The position numbers and the translations under genes are program-made. From Aradus depressus (Eukaryota > Arthropoda > Insecta > Hemiptera > Aradidae): a stretch of 64,000 nt of DNA. The stretch lies in NCBI GenBank assembly GCA_963662175.1, contig OY759223.1, positions 25,576,323 to 25,640,322 on the forward strand, in the 5' to 3' direction. Of the stretch, positions 28,101-43,100 are shown one piece after another (within the stretch, counting starts at the first letter, position 1; each line of letters begins with the position of its first letter). The notes beneath the pieces were generated by a model, which was not told the DNA's origin, searched no databases, and worked only from the letters and a program-made list of their open reading frames with translations.

Positions 28101-31100
28101 GTTATTACAGGTTTTGTTGTGTTAAGTCCCCATCCTCTAATCCCCTCCTTTCCATTGGTCGATTTGGCTGAAAATCAATAGAAGTCGTCCTTATGGGATT
28201 CTGGATAACTGTCGTTTAAAGTCCAGGTCGACATATTTTTTATTTCTCCAGCAATACGAAGTATAGGGGAAGTTATGTAATAAGGATTCTATGTTGAGTT
28301 TTCACCAGAATTTCATGTTTTCCGACCCTCTGAGTCAAAAAAAAAAAAAAGGAGGTCTATATATCTGTGACCACGGTAACTCCCGACACTAAGGACGATA
28401 CCTATTAATTTTCATTCAAATGGGTCTCAGAGAAAGGGGGAGAGCTTCACACAAAAACTCTACTAAACGCCGTTGTAATAGAATGTATTGATATGAAATT
28501 TCATATGTAAAATCAAAATCGCATAATGACAACTATTAATTTTTTCAAAGGGTGGTAGGAGGGGGGGGGGGGGGTAGAGATGGGGGCTCAACTCAAAAGA
28601 TTTTTAGCACAAAAGGTTTAGTTTTTTTAAAAAAGCGAAAATTTCATTAATTCGTTCTATGGAAGTGATTGACCGACTTTTTAATAAGTCCTTTTGGAGT
28701 CCATCTCTAATGACTGTCTACAATCACAATTCAATTTTGCGAAGAGAAATGAATTCTTCAAGCCAATTGACCCTAAAAAGTGTGTTTATACTTATATAAT
28801 ACAGGTATAGAATCATTACGTACTGTGAGAGGTGGATCCAGTATCGCTGCAGGTAGAAGAGGCAGGACTGGGTGGAGGAGGCATATCGATGCGATCAGCT
28901 GTCTCCTTCTGACTGGAACTCTTCGCCTGTGATGTGCTTGAGCTTTTACTGCATTTGTTACTCCTAAACAATAATATCGATATTTTATTAATCATTTAGG
29001 TTACTAAATTATTTAGGTCTGGTAACTTCGATTAAAATGTTGATTAAGCAATCATGATCTTTGATTAATTGAATTGGAAGTGCGTTTGTAAAGGATATGA
29101 TGATAGGTCGATAGACACGTGTAGCAACAGAATACATTAGATGACAGATTTGAGTGATTTTTCTTGTTTGTGAAGATGCGCGAAACGATGGGAAGAACTT
29201 TGGTAAACGACTATAAGCACAATAACAACAAAATCGTTCACTTATCTATTCGTTTCTATACTCATGCATGACCTTTCTGCCATGAAATGAACGTATTTTT
29301 TTTTTTTTTAATGCCAAAGATTCTACGTATAGGCATGGCTCAAGAAAATTGTACTTACCCTCCAGAAGAAGAATCTGATCGAGATTTACCCTCAGGTGGA
29401 ACGGGGCAAACGGGCTGAACAGGTAGAAGTTTGAAACGGCAAATGTCAGTCAAATTCCAGGCAGCATTCTGAAGTTGGCCAACCTTTGGAACTCCACCAA
29501 CCACAGTAAAACCTGAAATAAAGTACGATTAAGTTATTATTTAAAAGAAAAAACTGTATCTCTTAAAAATATTTGTAAACATTATTCCATTATTATGGTT
29601 GGGTGCAGAGATGATTGATCTTCATGGGCTTAGCTAGGGTAGCGCTATGCGTACACTCCCATTATGACTGCGCATTGCCCGGGGTTCCTATGAGGCATGG
29701 GGCCCCACGGGGTCACTATGTTTCTTCCCATATTATGCAACTCCCTCAAGTGCTGCTCCAAGACTATTATATTTTAAACCTACCATTTATTTAATATATT
29801 TAAATCATTATTATTTTATTTTATCTATTATTATTTTACTTCATTTATTTATTTTTTTGACTTTAGGGAAATAAAACGAAAGGAGAAACAATTGAAGAAA
29901 GTAGCTAAGGATATGGAAAGGACGTCGGTGATTCACCGGCAATGTACTTCCCCAGCATCAATTAATCAAATGAGGTCTCCCTCCAATTCCAATTGACCGT
30001 TTGGGCTAAAATTCAATAGTTCACTTACATAGGGACTGAATCCTCATACAAACTTTTGTGTCGATACATTCATTACATCGGCAGTTATTGGGGTTTATGG
30101 ATTAAGCCCTTTTCTGATCCTCCCTTTTCTTTTAGTAGATTTCAATGGAAATTAATAGGTGTCGTTCACCTGCGGTTTTGAATGCATGAATGAAATTTCG
30201 TATCAATTCATTCATTACAACGGCAACTATCAAAGTTTTTGAGTTAAGCCCTCCCCCCTTCCTGCTCACGGATAAGGTTGAAAATTGTCACCAGAGTCTG
30301 GATACACAGGTAAAAATTCATGTTGATGCTACCATTCTGTAGGGAGTCTTTGTTTACAGACGCACACACACTACAGAAATGTATTTTCTTCATTTTTGGA
30401 ATCAGAGGGACCGAAAACATTAAATTCCCGTGGAAACTTAAAATCGAATTTCTGACTAATTACGTAATTTCCCCGATACTTTGTATAGTTGGGGAAGTAA
30501 AATGAATGAGGACAAAGATAGAGAACTGAAATTAAGAATGAAACAGGTGAAGGATAACGAGAAGATAGAGGCAGAATAAAGACAGGAAGTGAATAACAGA
30601 ATTTTAATACACTCGTCCACAAAAAAACTGGGACATAACAACTGTCAGACATTACACTTACATATTTCAAAATTAAAGTCTAAGAATGTTGCCTTTCGTA
30701 CCAGTGATGGTGTGTTTACACATTGTTGTTGTTTACAATGAGGTTAACACTGAAAGTCCTCATCCTTTGAAGAGATTTAAGAGGATTATCAAAACAAACC
30801 ATAATTCAGTTTACCAGGGTGTCTCTTCTCGTTAAGATATTGTCCATAGTTTTTCTTTTCTGAGTCTGATTCTTTTTTATTTGCTTTGTTATCCATTTTA
30901 AATATTCTAAATTAATTACTTTTCATTATAAAAATGGTTCTTTCGAATGAAGAGGTGGCAAGAGCTGTTGCTCTAATTGAAGATGGGCGGAGTGTGAGAT
31001 ATGCAGCAGAATCTTTGGGGGTATCTCGTTCATCACTCCATCGAGCAGTTGTACGGTACAGGGAGACTGGGCAATATGGGCGCAGGCCCGGAAGTGGCCG

Positions 31101-34100
31101 TACAAGGGCTACCAGCGAGCGTGATGACCGTTTTATTACGCTGTCAGTTCTTCGAAACCGGTTCCTGACAGCTTCAGAAGTTCGAGCTGCACTGTTAGTT
31201 ACCCGGGGAGTCGCTGTTTCTGCTGAGACAGTTAGAAGACGGTTCGTAGAACAACATTTACATGGAAGAAGACCGGCTACAGGGCCACAGCTTACCAGGG
31301 AGCATCGTGTAAGCAGGACTACATTTGCTAATCGACACATCCATTGGACTGTACAGCAATGGGGAGCTGTACTGTTCACAGATGAGTCTCGTTTTGGTCT
31401 GTATAGTTCAGATGGCCGCGTTTATGTGAGGAGAAGACAGAATGAGCGCTTCTGTCAATGTACCATGACGGGAACTGCTCCTTTTTATAGACAGTCAATT
31501 ATGGTGTGGGGTGGGATAAGTTTGGACGCCCGCACGGAGTTAACGATCATTGAAAATGGAACTATGACCGCTGCTAGGTACATTGAAGAGGTTCTTATAG
31601 AGGCAGTCATACCGTTTGCACCATTTATTGGGGATGATTTCTTATTAATGCATGACAACGCCAGGCCTCACGTTGCTAGAGTCGTTAACCAGTACTTGGA
31701 GGATGTAGGTATCAATGTTATTGATTGGCCTGCACGTTCTCCAGACATGAACCCAATAGAACATCTATGGGACATACTAAAGAGGCGTGTCAGGAACCGC
31801 CTGCAGCCTCCAAATACTGTGCAACAGCTTCGCATTGCGTTACAACAGGAATGGGATGCTATTCCACAAAGGACCATCCAAAATCTTATTTCTTCCATGC
31901 CCCAGCGAGTTATGGCTCTTAAGAAAGCGCGAGGAGGAAATACTCGTTACTAAATGGCAATTGAGACATAAGAAGAACTTTTTTTCCACAAAGTTGCAAA
32001 ACCAGTATTTCACATTTATTATTATTATTATTATTTCTTTATTTCTATTACATATAATTTGTATTTTTTTGACAAAATTTACATCATAACTATATTTTCT
32101 TATTGTAATACTAAGAAAAAAATGTATTGGTAAAATAAATATTCTTTATTGCTGTAAAATCTGAGTGTCCCAGTTTTTTTGTGGACGAGTGTATTAATAA
32201 ATAAAAATAATAGGAAAATTCGAAGGAAGGGATAGAAATTAATGCAAACGGTAAAATGAAAATAGTCAAAATATGGCGAAAAATGAAATAATGTGAGCTG
32301 TAAGAAAGAAACATGAGCGAAGTAGATCAGAAACGATCTGCAATCAAATTGCACTAATGACCCGAGCGGTCGATGCGCGATACCTAAATAAATATTATGA
32401 ATAAAAAATAAATCAACAATTGCTCACCTATAGCTCCAGGCTGATACATAGGACTACTCTTCATGCAGACCTGAGTACCAGTTACTATTTCTTGGCTCGT
32501 CACGGGTTTTGCTTTGTTAGATTTCGCTCTATGTTTTTCCCATTGTTTTTTCCGTTGATTAAATGGCAAAACACCCCTAAAACAAAAACAAAAAAGGAAC
32601 AACAAATTAATTGTTTGTAATTAAACTTTGATGAAATCAATGGTACATATGTGATAGTAAAATGTTTTATCGTAGATAATAAAAGACTTTATCTTCCCAC
32701 TGTTTTATTTGCGACCGGAATCGGTTTTCAACGCAACAGCGTAATCAAAATCATCAGTGGCACATCCTACCCGTACAGTGTAAAGACTAAGGCCAGTATT
32801 CCTTTAGCCTGTACGGGTGACATGTACCATCTTTTATTTCTATGAGAAATTTCATCCTAGAACATCTCACTATCACATGTTGTAACCTCTGATTTGTCAA
32901 AATACTTTTATCACAAAATAAATACTACAACTTACCACCAGTAGAGGGCGCCACTCTCGAGACGGGCGAGAGTGTAGAGAGTACAGGTGGTGAGGGAGGT
33001 GATCCGATCCAGGGTGAACTCGGTGAAGGCAGTGGCCGGGTGTTCTAACTTGGAGGCAGCATGGTGACCAAGCTGATCATCTAGCCAGGTGGCCACCTTC
33101 CCAGACTCAGTGGCCACACTACATCGGATGGAGCAGGCCGAGATGAGGGTGATCCGTTCGTTGAGGAGTCCGAGAGGCATCGTCTTTGGGTGGTTTACAC
33201 TACTCTGGACAAACACAAATACCAATATGTAATGACAATATATAATAACATAAATTATTGAGGCTCAAACCAATCGACTGTTTGCTCTAAAAACTAATAT
33301 TGACTTACATAAGGACTATTATACTCATACTAAATTTTGTGTCGATACATTCATTACATCGGAAGTTATTAGGGTTTTGAATTGAGGCCCTTTCCCTAAA
33401 CCTTGATGGGCTGTAGTGCCTATGATAATGAGAAAATAGAACACGGGTGCTAGCTCGAGTGATCAAATTTTCATTAAACTTGCAGGGTATTTCAAGGTTG
33501 GCCCAACTTAGAACATAGGCTATGTGGCAACTCAAAACTTTTTTGAATTTAGGGGTTCGGAAAACATGGAATACCATTGAAGGCTCAAATACACAGTGCA
33601 TAGTAGGATATTTTGGGAGACCTGGTTTGTACACCTAGGGACCTAAGCATCTTATCTCTCTCTTCCCTTTTAGCCATACTAAGAAAGTCCTAAATTTTGC
33701 CTACCCAAGTTTAGTTATATAAGGTAGGGCTCTCGTGATATTGCACCACGTCCCATCCGTAGGACGCCATGCTCAAGGTTTTTACCTCAATATAAAAAGC
33801 CGAAGGGGTTCAGCCAAGTTTCAAACCTCCGACTGACTCATGCCCGGGCTTTAACTACATGGTCATATCGCCTACAACCAAAGCGCTTTTTTGTCGCTCT
33901 GATGGACATTGGTAGGGATCTTTAATCCTGACATAGAACATGCTTGGGACCATCGCTTAACCCCCCCAAGGACGTGCTCAAGATTTTTTTCACCTCCCAG
34001 ATAGAAAACATTTCAAGGGCCTCGGCCTGGCTTCAAACCCGCGATCTTGAGCTCAGAAGACAAGCAGACTACCTCTGAGCTACCGGCGCCCTCATATATA

Positions 34101-37100
34101 GTAAACTTACTTCAGCCTTGTAAGGTTCAGAGTCGGCCCACTTCCATTGATATAGTTGTCCCGAGGACGAGACAGCAATCAGTTCACTGTAGAGAGCTGC
34201 GATGTTGGTGAACTTGGGACACGAGGCTCCATCACGGTCCGGCCAAAACTCAACATCATCGGACATCCATAGCGGGTTCCCACTGCTGATGTCTTTCTTC
34301 TTGTTCTCTGAAAAAATTAGAACAATATGAAAATTTTTCACAAACAGTTTTTTGAACATACCATCATGGAAACAAATATTTGAACAAACAGTAATTAATT
34401 AATTGTAAATAATTAGTTCCAATCAATTATTGTATTAAATATATTTTTTCAATTTATTACCATGAAAAAAGTATTTGAACAAGCGTTTAGTATTGTTTAC
34501 ATGCTTTATCCTTCCTGAGTAAACAGTTCAGTTCGTGGTGTTATCTTAAATTTAAATCTCTATAGTGTTTATTCTGTATTGTTAATTATGAAGAAACGGG
34601 AATGATTGGAAATAAAAAAAAAATCTGGTCGCCCAAGAGCTCTATCAAGGAGAAACGGCCAGAAAATAGAGCATATTGTGAAAAAAAAAATGTTTTCTAG
34701 TACTTCAGCAATTGCAGCTGACATTGCATCATGTTCTGGAGTGTCCATTACCCCACGTACAATAGGAAATTACCTCAATAAATCTGGTTTCCGAGGTAGA
34801 TATCCTAGGAAAGAGCCATTTATAAGCCAAAAAATAGACAATAGGACATAACATAATCTACACAAGGATCGTAAATATGCGCAGAATTATAGAAAACGCA
34901 AATCAGAGGAAAGCTCGCATCAAAAGGAATTTTAAAAACCTAAAAAGTCTAGTGCCGAGCTAATGCAAGAGCTACGGCAGCATCGAAAAGAAAATTAAAA
35001 AACGGCGCAAAGATGTTTTCACGGAAAATCTACGGCGTGGACCTTGACTACGACTTAATGTTTTTTTGTTGTATGTTTGTTCAAATATTTTTTTTCTGGC
35101 CACAAAGTTTAATGGTTATACCTAAAATGCGAATATTGTTTTCTTTTTGAAAATAATTAGTGTCTACTTTTGTCTGTTATTAAAGGTGTGAGAAGTGAAG
35201 TACATATTGATATCTGAATTGATTGGAACCTATTATTTACAATATTTGTTTGTTCAAATACTTTTTTCCTTATCTGTAATTGGTGTGAGTTGAGATGTGC
35301 CTACATTAATGTGATATTAATCAAAACAATTAAATCAAATACAATATCCGACCTGTGGTTTTTCAAAAGTGCAACAAAATGTAGTTAATATTGAATATCA
35401 AATTAAATAGCAGGCTTGTTACCTCCTTCCTTGTCCCAGTTGGTGTCCCTGAGAGCGGTCTCCAGCCAACGTCTTGGCCCGAAGTACTGTCTGTCTCTCC
35501 ATCTAGAGAAGGAGTCTCGGTCACTCCCCTCCCGTCGATCACGGTCCCTCTCTGGTCTCTCTCCAGAGGTCCCTTCTGAGGATCCTCGCTCCCTCTCCCC
35601 AGGAGCACCGCTCCTTCTAAGTCGACCAACGTTACCCCTATGTAACAAAGAAAAAGGAGGATTTAATGCAAAACGTATGATACATGGTTATATTGGAATG
35701 AGTTATCGTCTGAAAGAATATAATTATATAAAACAATACAATCGTATTTACTCGTAAGAACGAATTAATTAATTTTGCCGTTTGCGGTCAATTGTTGACT
35801 TACACAGGGGCTCCGAAATTCTCATACTAAATTTTGTGTCGATACATTCATTATATCGGCAGTTATTGGGGTTTTTGAGCCGAGTGCCACTCTCAACCCC
35901 GCTTCCCCGATTAATAATTGTCTTCCTTATAGGGATTTGAATTCATATATGACATTTTGTGTCGATATATTCATTACAAGGCAGTTATTAGAGTTTTTTA
36001 GTTAAACCACACCCCAATCCCGTAGGTGTCCTTATGGGTTCAGGTCACACATATAAAATTCCGTTTCGATATATTCATTCTATCTGTAGTTTTTGTGTTA
36101 AGCTTCCCCCCTAATCCCTTCCCTTTGGTCGATTTGGCTGAAAATGTGTCGCCATTAGAAGTTTCTGGATTCACATATAAAATTTCGTGTCGAAACATTC
36201 ACTCTATCGGGAGTTATCATGTTCACAGACACAATTTTGTTTTCATATTTGGAATCTGGAAGCCGGAAAACATGAAATTTCGTTGAAAACTCAACTTCGT
36301 ATAGGGGAAGTTATGTAATATGCTCGGGAAGTAGTAGTAAGAATTTTTCATCTTCCCATAGAAAGTTTTTTATATTTAGCTCAAAGTGGGTTCAAAAGCT
36401 GGCCGAGGTCCTCAAGTTATTAATCTGGGAGGTAAAAACCTTGAGCACAGGATGGGCGATTAAGCTATGGTCCCGACTCCTACTAGGTAAGCAAAATTTA
36501 GCATTCCCACTGTAAAATCTGGCTCTAATTTATACGAATGCAGAATGACAATAATTTAATCTATTTTCTATTAGTGATGATAATTATTTCCCGTGACCTA
36601 TCATGAACTTTCTCATGACTTCCGTGATCTCAACATTTCCTGACTTTTTCGAGAATTCCAAGCTCTGATTTAGAAAAAAAATCTTAAATATTTCGTTTCG
36701 AGTTATCGTGTTTATAGACCAGGATTATTTTTTGTTTTTTTGGAATCAAATGTTTGGAAAATATGAAATTCCTGTGAAAATTCAATTTCTGACTTATTAT
36801 ATAACTTCCCCGAGGGCGCCAGTAGCTCAGTGGTATGCGTGCTTGCCTTCTGAGCTCAAGGTCGTGGGTTCAAAACCCGGCCCTTGGTTTATTTTATCTG
36901 GGAGGTAAAATAAACTTAAGCATGACGTCCTGCGGATGGGACGATAAGCAATGGTTCCGAGCCTGTACCATGTCAGGTACTCGTTAAAGACCCCTGCCCT
37001 AGGTGAATAAAAATTGAGAACTCCCACAGTAGAGTCGGGCTCATGTCCACCAAAGTGACGAAAGAGCGCTCTGATAGTAGGCGATATGACCTCATAGTTA

Positions 37101-40100
37101 AAGCCCGGGCATGAGTCATAATAACTAACTATAACTTCCCCTATACTTTGTATAGTTAGGAAAGTAAAAAACACATGCAAAATTAGGATGCCGAGTCTTA
37201 GAGAAGTTTGAACCTGAAAGAATCGTTGCAGAAAAATACTTACATTCTCATAGATGAATAGCCAAACATATCTTCAGAGAACATAGCATCAGCGTCAATG
37301 ATGACTGAGTGGTCAGGGTGGAAGCCTCCATCCAAAAGTGAGATGAGGTCCTCTGGTACATAGCTGTCTCCTCCCTCCTCTCCCTCTTCCCCCTCCTCGT
37401 CGTCACGCGACAGTAGATTGTTCACAGCAAGATTCACGTCAAGGTTTGTGCGCTGTCAAGAAAAAAAATACATATGTTACACAAAATAACTCAAAAAAAA
37501 ACAGTACTTAACGATTAGAAAATTATTACAAATGAAGACATTGCCATATTTCTTATATATTAATTCCTATGCTAGTTTGTAACTCAATTTAAAATGATTT
37601 TAAATGTTCTAAAAAGTTTTAAAGTATTTAAACAATTATATGTTTACTGGAATATTCTCCATAATTTATTTATTTCATAAATTTCCATTCAGAACAAGTT
37701 TTGTCCAGGTTTGATCCATTCAAACAATATGTCGACTGATGTTATTTAGATTGTGTTTTGTCCTAATTAAATTTATGTGTCTTTCACATTTTTCATACTT
37801 TTTTATACACATTTTAGGAATGTAATTATTCATCTAACACAAAACAAATAGAAGTTATAAGATTTATGCAGTTAGGTAAAATATTAAGTTATTGTGACAA
37901 AACACTATTTGAATGTTAGCTCCACACTTATAAGTTCTCTATCTTCCAAACTACTAGATAACTTATAAATTTTTTTAAAGCAACATTTTTTCAAGGAAAT
38001 TTTGAGAAATCCATAGATTTCTGCTGTCTTAGATACACCCAAATCGCCACTACAACAATACCATTTATGGGTCAAAAATTACCTTTTATAGGTAGTTAAC
38101 CCGAGGTAATTTTAAGAAAAATCTATACATACAAAAAATTTGACTGTTTCTTTATCATGGCCGGAAAATGGAGGAACGTATGGGAACCAAACAACATATT
38201 TTGAATCTGACTATTCAGAAATTTGTTTAAGAATGGGATTTCCAAAGTTTCTAAACCAATGAGAGGAGAGAGGGGGTTTAGACAGAAACTACTATTTCAC
38301 ATTTTCTCAGTTATTGCTCCTAAGTGAAAAAACTTACTAAATCAATTATTGTATTAATTTTTTTGTTTTTCGTTTCATGTCCAAGCTTCAAATATGAGGT
38401 CACATCTCTGACTCTACTGCGGGAGTCCTAAATTTTGTCTAAACCTAGGTCTTTGACATCGTACAGGCTCGAGACCATTGCTTAATGTCCTCCAAAGGAC
38501 GGAAGGGCTGTGCGATATCAAGTACTCGTTAAAGATCCTATTTGCGAACCGCATTATGCCCTTAGTCAAATGTGCGACACTTAATACACTGTGATCAAGC
38601 GCGGTCCCAAACCAAAGTGAAATGAGTTAAATGTATATCCTATTCGTTAGTAAGAAAAATGCTCAGAGGTAACGTGCTTGCCTATGCCAACAGATCGCTC
38701 GATACCTGGCGGCTTTCTGTAGGTCTTGTTGACCGGGTGAGTGTAAAACATATCTTTCTATAGAAATTCGCTAAAAACGTTTGCTTACCTGCAACTCCCT
38801 TATGATGAGATTCCTACTCTTGCCCTGGAGTACGACCTGGGCCTGAGAAACGAGCTCTTCGGGTACATAGGGTGCTGCGGAGATAACAGTTCTATTGGAG
38901 CCACTCCCACCAGAGCTGTTCCCACCCATGATAACACCGGTCCCTCCCCGAGCTCGCAGGTTGGATGTGGAGGAACGGACGATCCGAGCACGGGTCCTCG
39001 TCACCTGACGTCCACCACCTCCACCCCCACCTCCTTTCGAACTGAAATACACATTTATTAGTATAATATAACTTTTTGGTTAAAAAATAACAATAAAAGC
39101 AAAAAAATGTATATAACATTCATATTGTCTAATTCTACAAAAATATGTACATAAAGTGCACCGGTTTCGGGCTTATGACATCGTCAGAACCAAGTTCAAC
39201 AGTGCATTTAGGTTTGTTAGGATGGAATATTTATTTTATATTGTATACAATTCTCAGATCACCTGAGGCAACCGAGGAGAGCCCCCCGGAGTCTTATTGT
39301 CTTAACGGAACAATCGAATTGAAAATACTTGGGACTAATAAACCATAAAAAATAATATCAATGTGGAAAAAAAAAAAAAAAATCATTGCTATCATTTTTT
39401 TTTTGTCTAAACCCAAATATTTTCCGTTCCGTTAAGACTTCCCTCCTCTGTATGACTTCTCTTTGAGAAGCGGAATCACAGCCCTAGGTAAGCCTGAGAA
39501 TTGAATAAAGATACCAATCAAGCAAAGGTAAATGTTACTTGTTGAATCTAGTGCTGAAGTTGGCGTAAGCAGAAACAGGTAAACTGCATGTATATATTTT
39601 TTTCTGGAATTCATACATAGTTAAAGAAGTTGGATCGGAAAGAAGAAAAATAGTTAATATAAAAATGGGTACGGAAACCCTTCCATAAAATGTATTGAAA
39701 AAAAGTAAAAAAAAAAAAAAATGTTGATTAACTCACAGAATGTTTAATACACTTCGAATGAAATGCTTTGGAAAAGGGAGAAAGCACTAAGTCCCTAAAC
39801 TTTTACAGATTACTCCTCCCTTGCAATCATTAACCACTTACTCTGATACAAGTCCTTATGAACAAAGATATCGGCTATTTTGCTAAATTCGGGTTTTTAC
39901 TGCATCAAATAAAAAAACTTAATGTATAACCTTGCCCCGCTTACGAAATTCTTCAAAAATAAACAAATATGTTTCCCGAAGAAAACAAATAAAATAATTT
40001 AAATAAAACCAAGTGATTTTAAAAAATAAAATAAAATAAAAGCAATTATCTTTCGGGGCTTTCTAAAACTGTGTATTTTTATTCATATATTATTGTCATC

Positions 40101-43100
40101 TTTGATTTATTTCATATATACATATATATTTGAATTTCTATATACTATTTCAATTTATTAGCAGCAGTATTAGCAATACCGAAAGTAGAATATATTTTGT
40201 GAAATAGAGAATATGTTTAGAAACATACGTTTTTTCTTTACATTTTTAAATTGTTTTGTATATTTCAAAAATCCTTAATTCGAATTATATTCGGGTAACA
40301 TTTTGTGAGCTTGTCTACAGAATGTTTATGTGAAACCCAGAATCATCATAATAAAAATTAAAAAAGTATATTCTAATATTCAAGTAATTTTATACTAAAT
40401 ATTAACGAAATCTAAAATAAAATTATTTTTAAAAATATATATTTTGCATTGTCACATTCTAATTAATAATTGCACAAAAATCCCAAGTAGATATTGTTTT
40501 AAGCCCAACTACAATAATAAAATGAAATAAATGCGTATATAGGTAGGTATTCCAGGAACCTGTGTTTTATTACTCTATCCAAGTCCTAATTTGGTAGATA
40601 TTAAAAAATATAATGGCTGGATAGTATGCATAATAGCTAAATTGAGTACTTTGGCTGTAACATTTATATTGATATGACTTGAAAGTCTACAGGAAAAAGA
40701 GTTGTTTTCATAGATATAATTTTATTAAATTTATGTACAACTTACTTTTTACTGTTGTCATTTTTGGTTAAATCAAGTCTGTCCGATATGATAGAAAAAG
40801 CAACTCTGCAGACTTTCCCATCCTCCAGGAGCAGTGCAAAATGATTGGGACCAATCACTATCTTTTTCACATTTGACTTAATGACAGAGAGGGCCTGAGG
40901 AGGCGCCACAGGTCCAAATCTGTTCAAACGATCAGCTACCTCTTTGAGCCTGAAACAAGAAAAAAATATATATAAATATAAGTTACAGTACCAATTCTTA
41001 TTTTCTGACAAATTCCTTACCATTCCCAGAAAAAATGTATTTACCCATTTCTATTCTCAATATTGTTATTGTTTGTCCTTTACAAAATAAACACACTATT
41101 TTCAATTCGAAAGGTAGCATGCTTGCTTATTGAGCTCAAGATCGCGGGTTCGAAACACGGTTTAGGCATTTAGGTTTTTTATCTGTGAGGTGAGAAAACC
41201 TTGAGCATTTTGCCCATACAGATGGGGCGTTAAAGGATGATCCCAGGCCTGTATGATGTCAGGTAATCGTTAAAAACCCTATATACCAGAGCGACAAAAT
41301 AGCGCTAGTAGTAGGTGATAACCTCATAGTTGAAGCTCAGGATGAGTATCGAAGTAAAAGCAACAATGTTTGCCATCGAATATTAAATCACCGTGCACCA
41401 TTGATAGTCGGAAAATATAGACCTTATTTCTTCGATTGTCAAATTTCAATATCAAACCGTGGCGAGTGCAAAATCAAAACAATATTAACTTTATAAATAT
41501 ATTTATTACCTTTATAAAGATGAGAAAAAAAAGTAAAAAACGGGAAAAATAATTACAACTTTTGATATTAAACATAGAAATTCTTGAGGAAGAGAATTTA
41601 CAAAGGTAATTTAGAAGCAAACTTTCCCTCCAGCCTATTTTTAGTCTTTGTCATCAACTGGCCTGCTTTAGAAAATAAGCACAGATGTCGAATAGATACT
41701 GACTGTCTCTGAATTAGGAGAATTTGCTGTAGCCATTTCGCTCTCTAGTATTTAAAAAAATAATGGAATACGTATGTTTTTTTTAAAATATTTTATATTT
41801 CACAAAATATATGGAAGTACATTCGTTATTGCTTTCATCTTCAGCCACGAATTAACAAATACTGTATTTGTTAAGTCGTGGCCGAATATGGTAGCAATAT
41901 CAAAAGTATTCCCATATATTTTGTGAAATAGACAATATTTTTTTTAAAACATACCTTTTTCATGATTTTTATTAAGTTTTTTCACAATATCTCTGCAAGA
42001 ATTGTTAAGTATTATCTAGTATTTATTCAGTGTGGAGCTACAGCATCCCACAATTCTTAAAAACCCACGTTTATGCGCTAATAGGCTCTGAACATTTGCA
42101 TACATAAACAAAATAGACTGGATAGTTTGTTCGCAAGACGCCCATTTGTTTGAGAAAGATTTAAAGGACACTCATTTATTTTATTTAACCAACGGAAAAT
42201 AATTCGTAAAGTGTATTATATAAAGAGTACGTTAATATTTCCTATCTATAATTTCATCAAAATTTCAAACGAAAAACCATGGATGCTGATCCCTAAAACC
42301 TAGTCTCTTCATGGCTCCCGTATTGTTCACGTATCTCTGTACATAAGGAATATAAACACTTTTATTTTTAAACAACCACTACGTGTAATAATTTTATTTA
42401 ACTTATAAATATATATTATATTTAGCACAAATAGCGTGCTAGCATACTAAGCTCAAGATAGCAGGTTTGAAACCCGCTCGTTAAATACCCCTCTACCCTA
42501 GGGTAAGCAAAATTTAGGATTCCCAATGTAGTCGGGCTCATGTGCACCAGTAGTCGGCGATATGACCTCGTAATAAATAAGAATCATATTGAATATTCAG
42601 AAGAGTAATAACAAAAATCAGTAAATCTGGATGTGGTTCGAAGAAATATAGTAAATAACCACGAGTATTTTTGAATTTAATTTTGAATATTTTGTTGTAT
42701 AAAATCATATTTTGAGGATGATATAACATTAGATAAAAATTAGTCAAAACCCACAAAGTGGTAGAACTTCCTGTCGTTAAGCATATCACGTAACGTTTTT
42801 TTGCATAATTTGGGATGTCTCGTGAAAAGCAAATACGATGACGTGATACAAGGCTTCTTTTGACGCGTTGAGCAAGATGTCCATAACTGATATGTTTAAG
42901 CTAGTTGTGAAATACTAATTTGAGGGTCCAAGAAAATTGTACATATGACGTTTTTAATTGTTCACTGCTTCTCAGTATAAAATGGACGCAATAAAGTAAA
43001 CAAAAAACTTATGTTTCAAAACAGTCAGAGAAATACATATATTGTCAAGTGTTTATAATTTTTTTTTGTGGAATGCATGAGAAGACATGAGATGGATTCT

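Noticed and set aside
30912..31379. 155-codon minus-strand frame
   Set aside because: Antisense of the Tc1-like transposase.
31725..32089. Small plus-strand frames overlapping the transposase end
   Set aside because: Alternative frames of the same transposon; no independent support.
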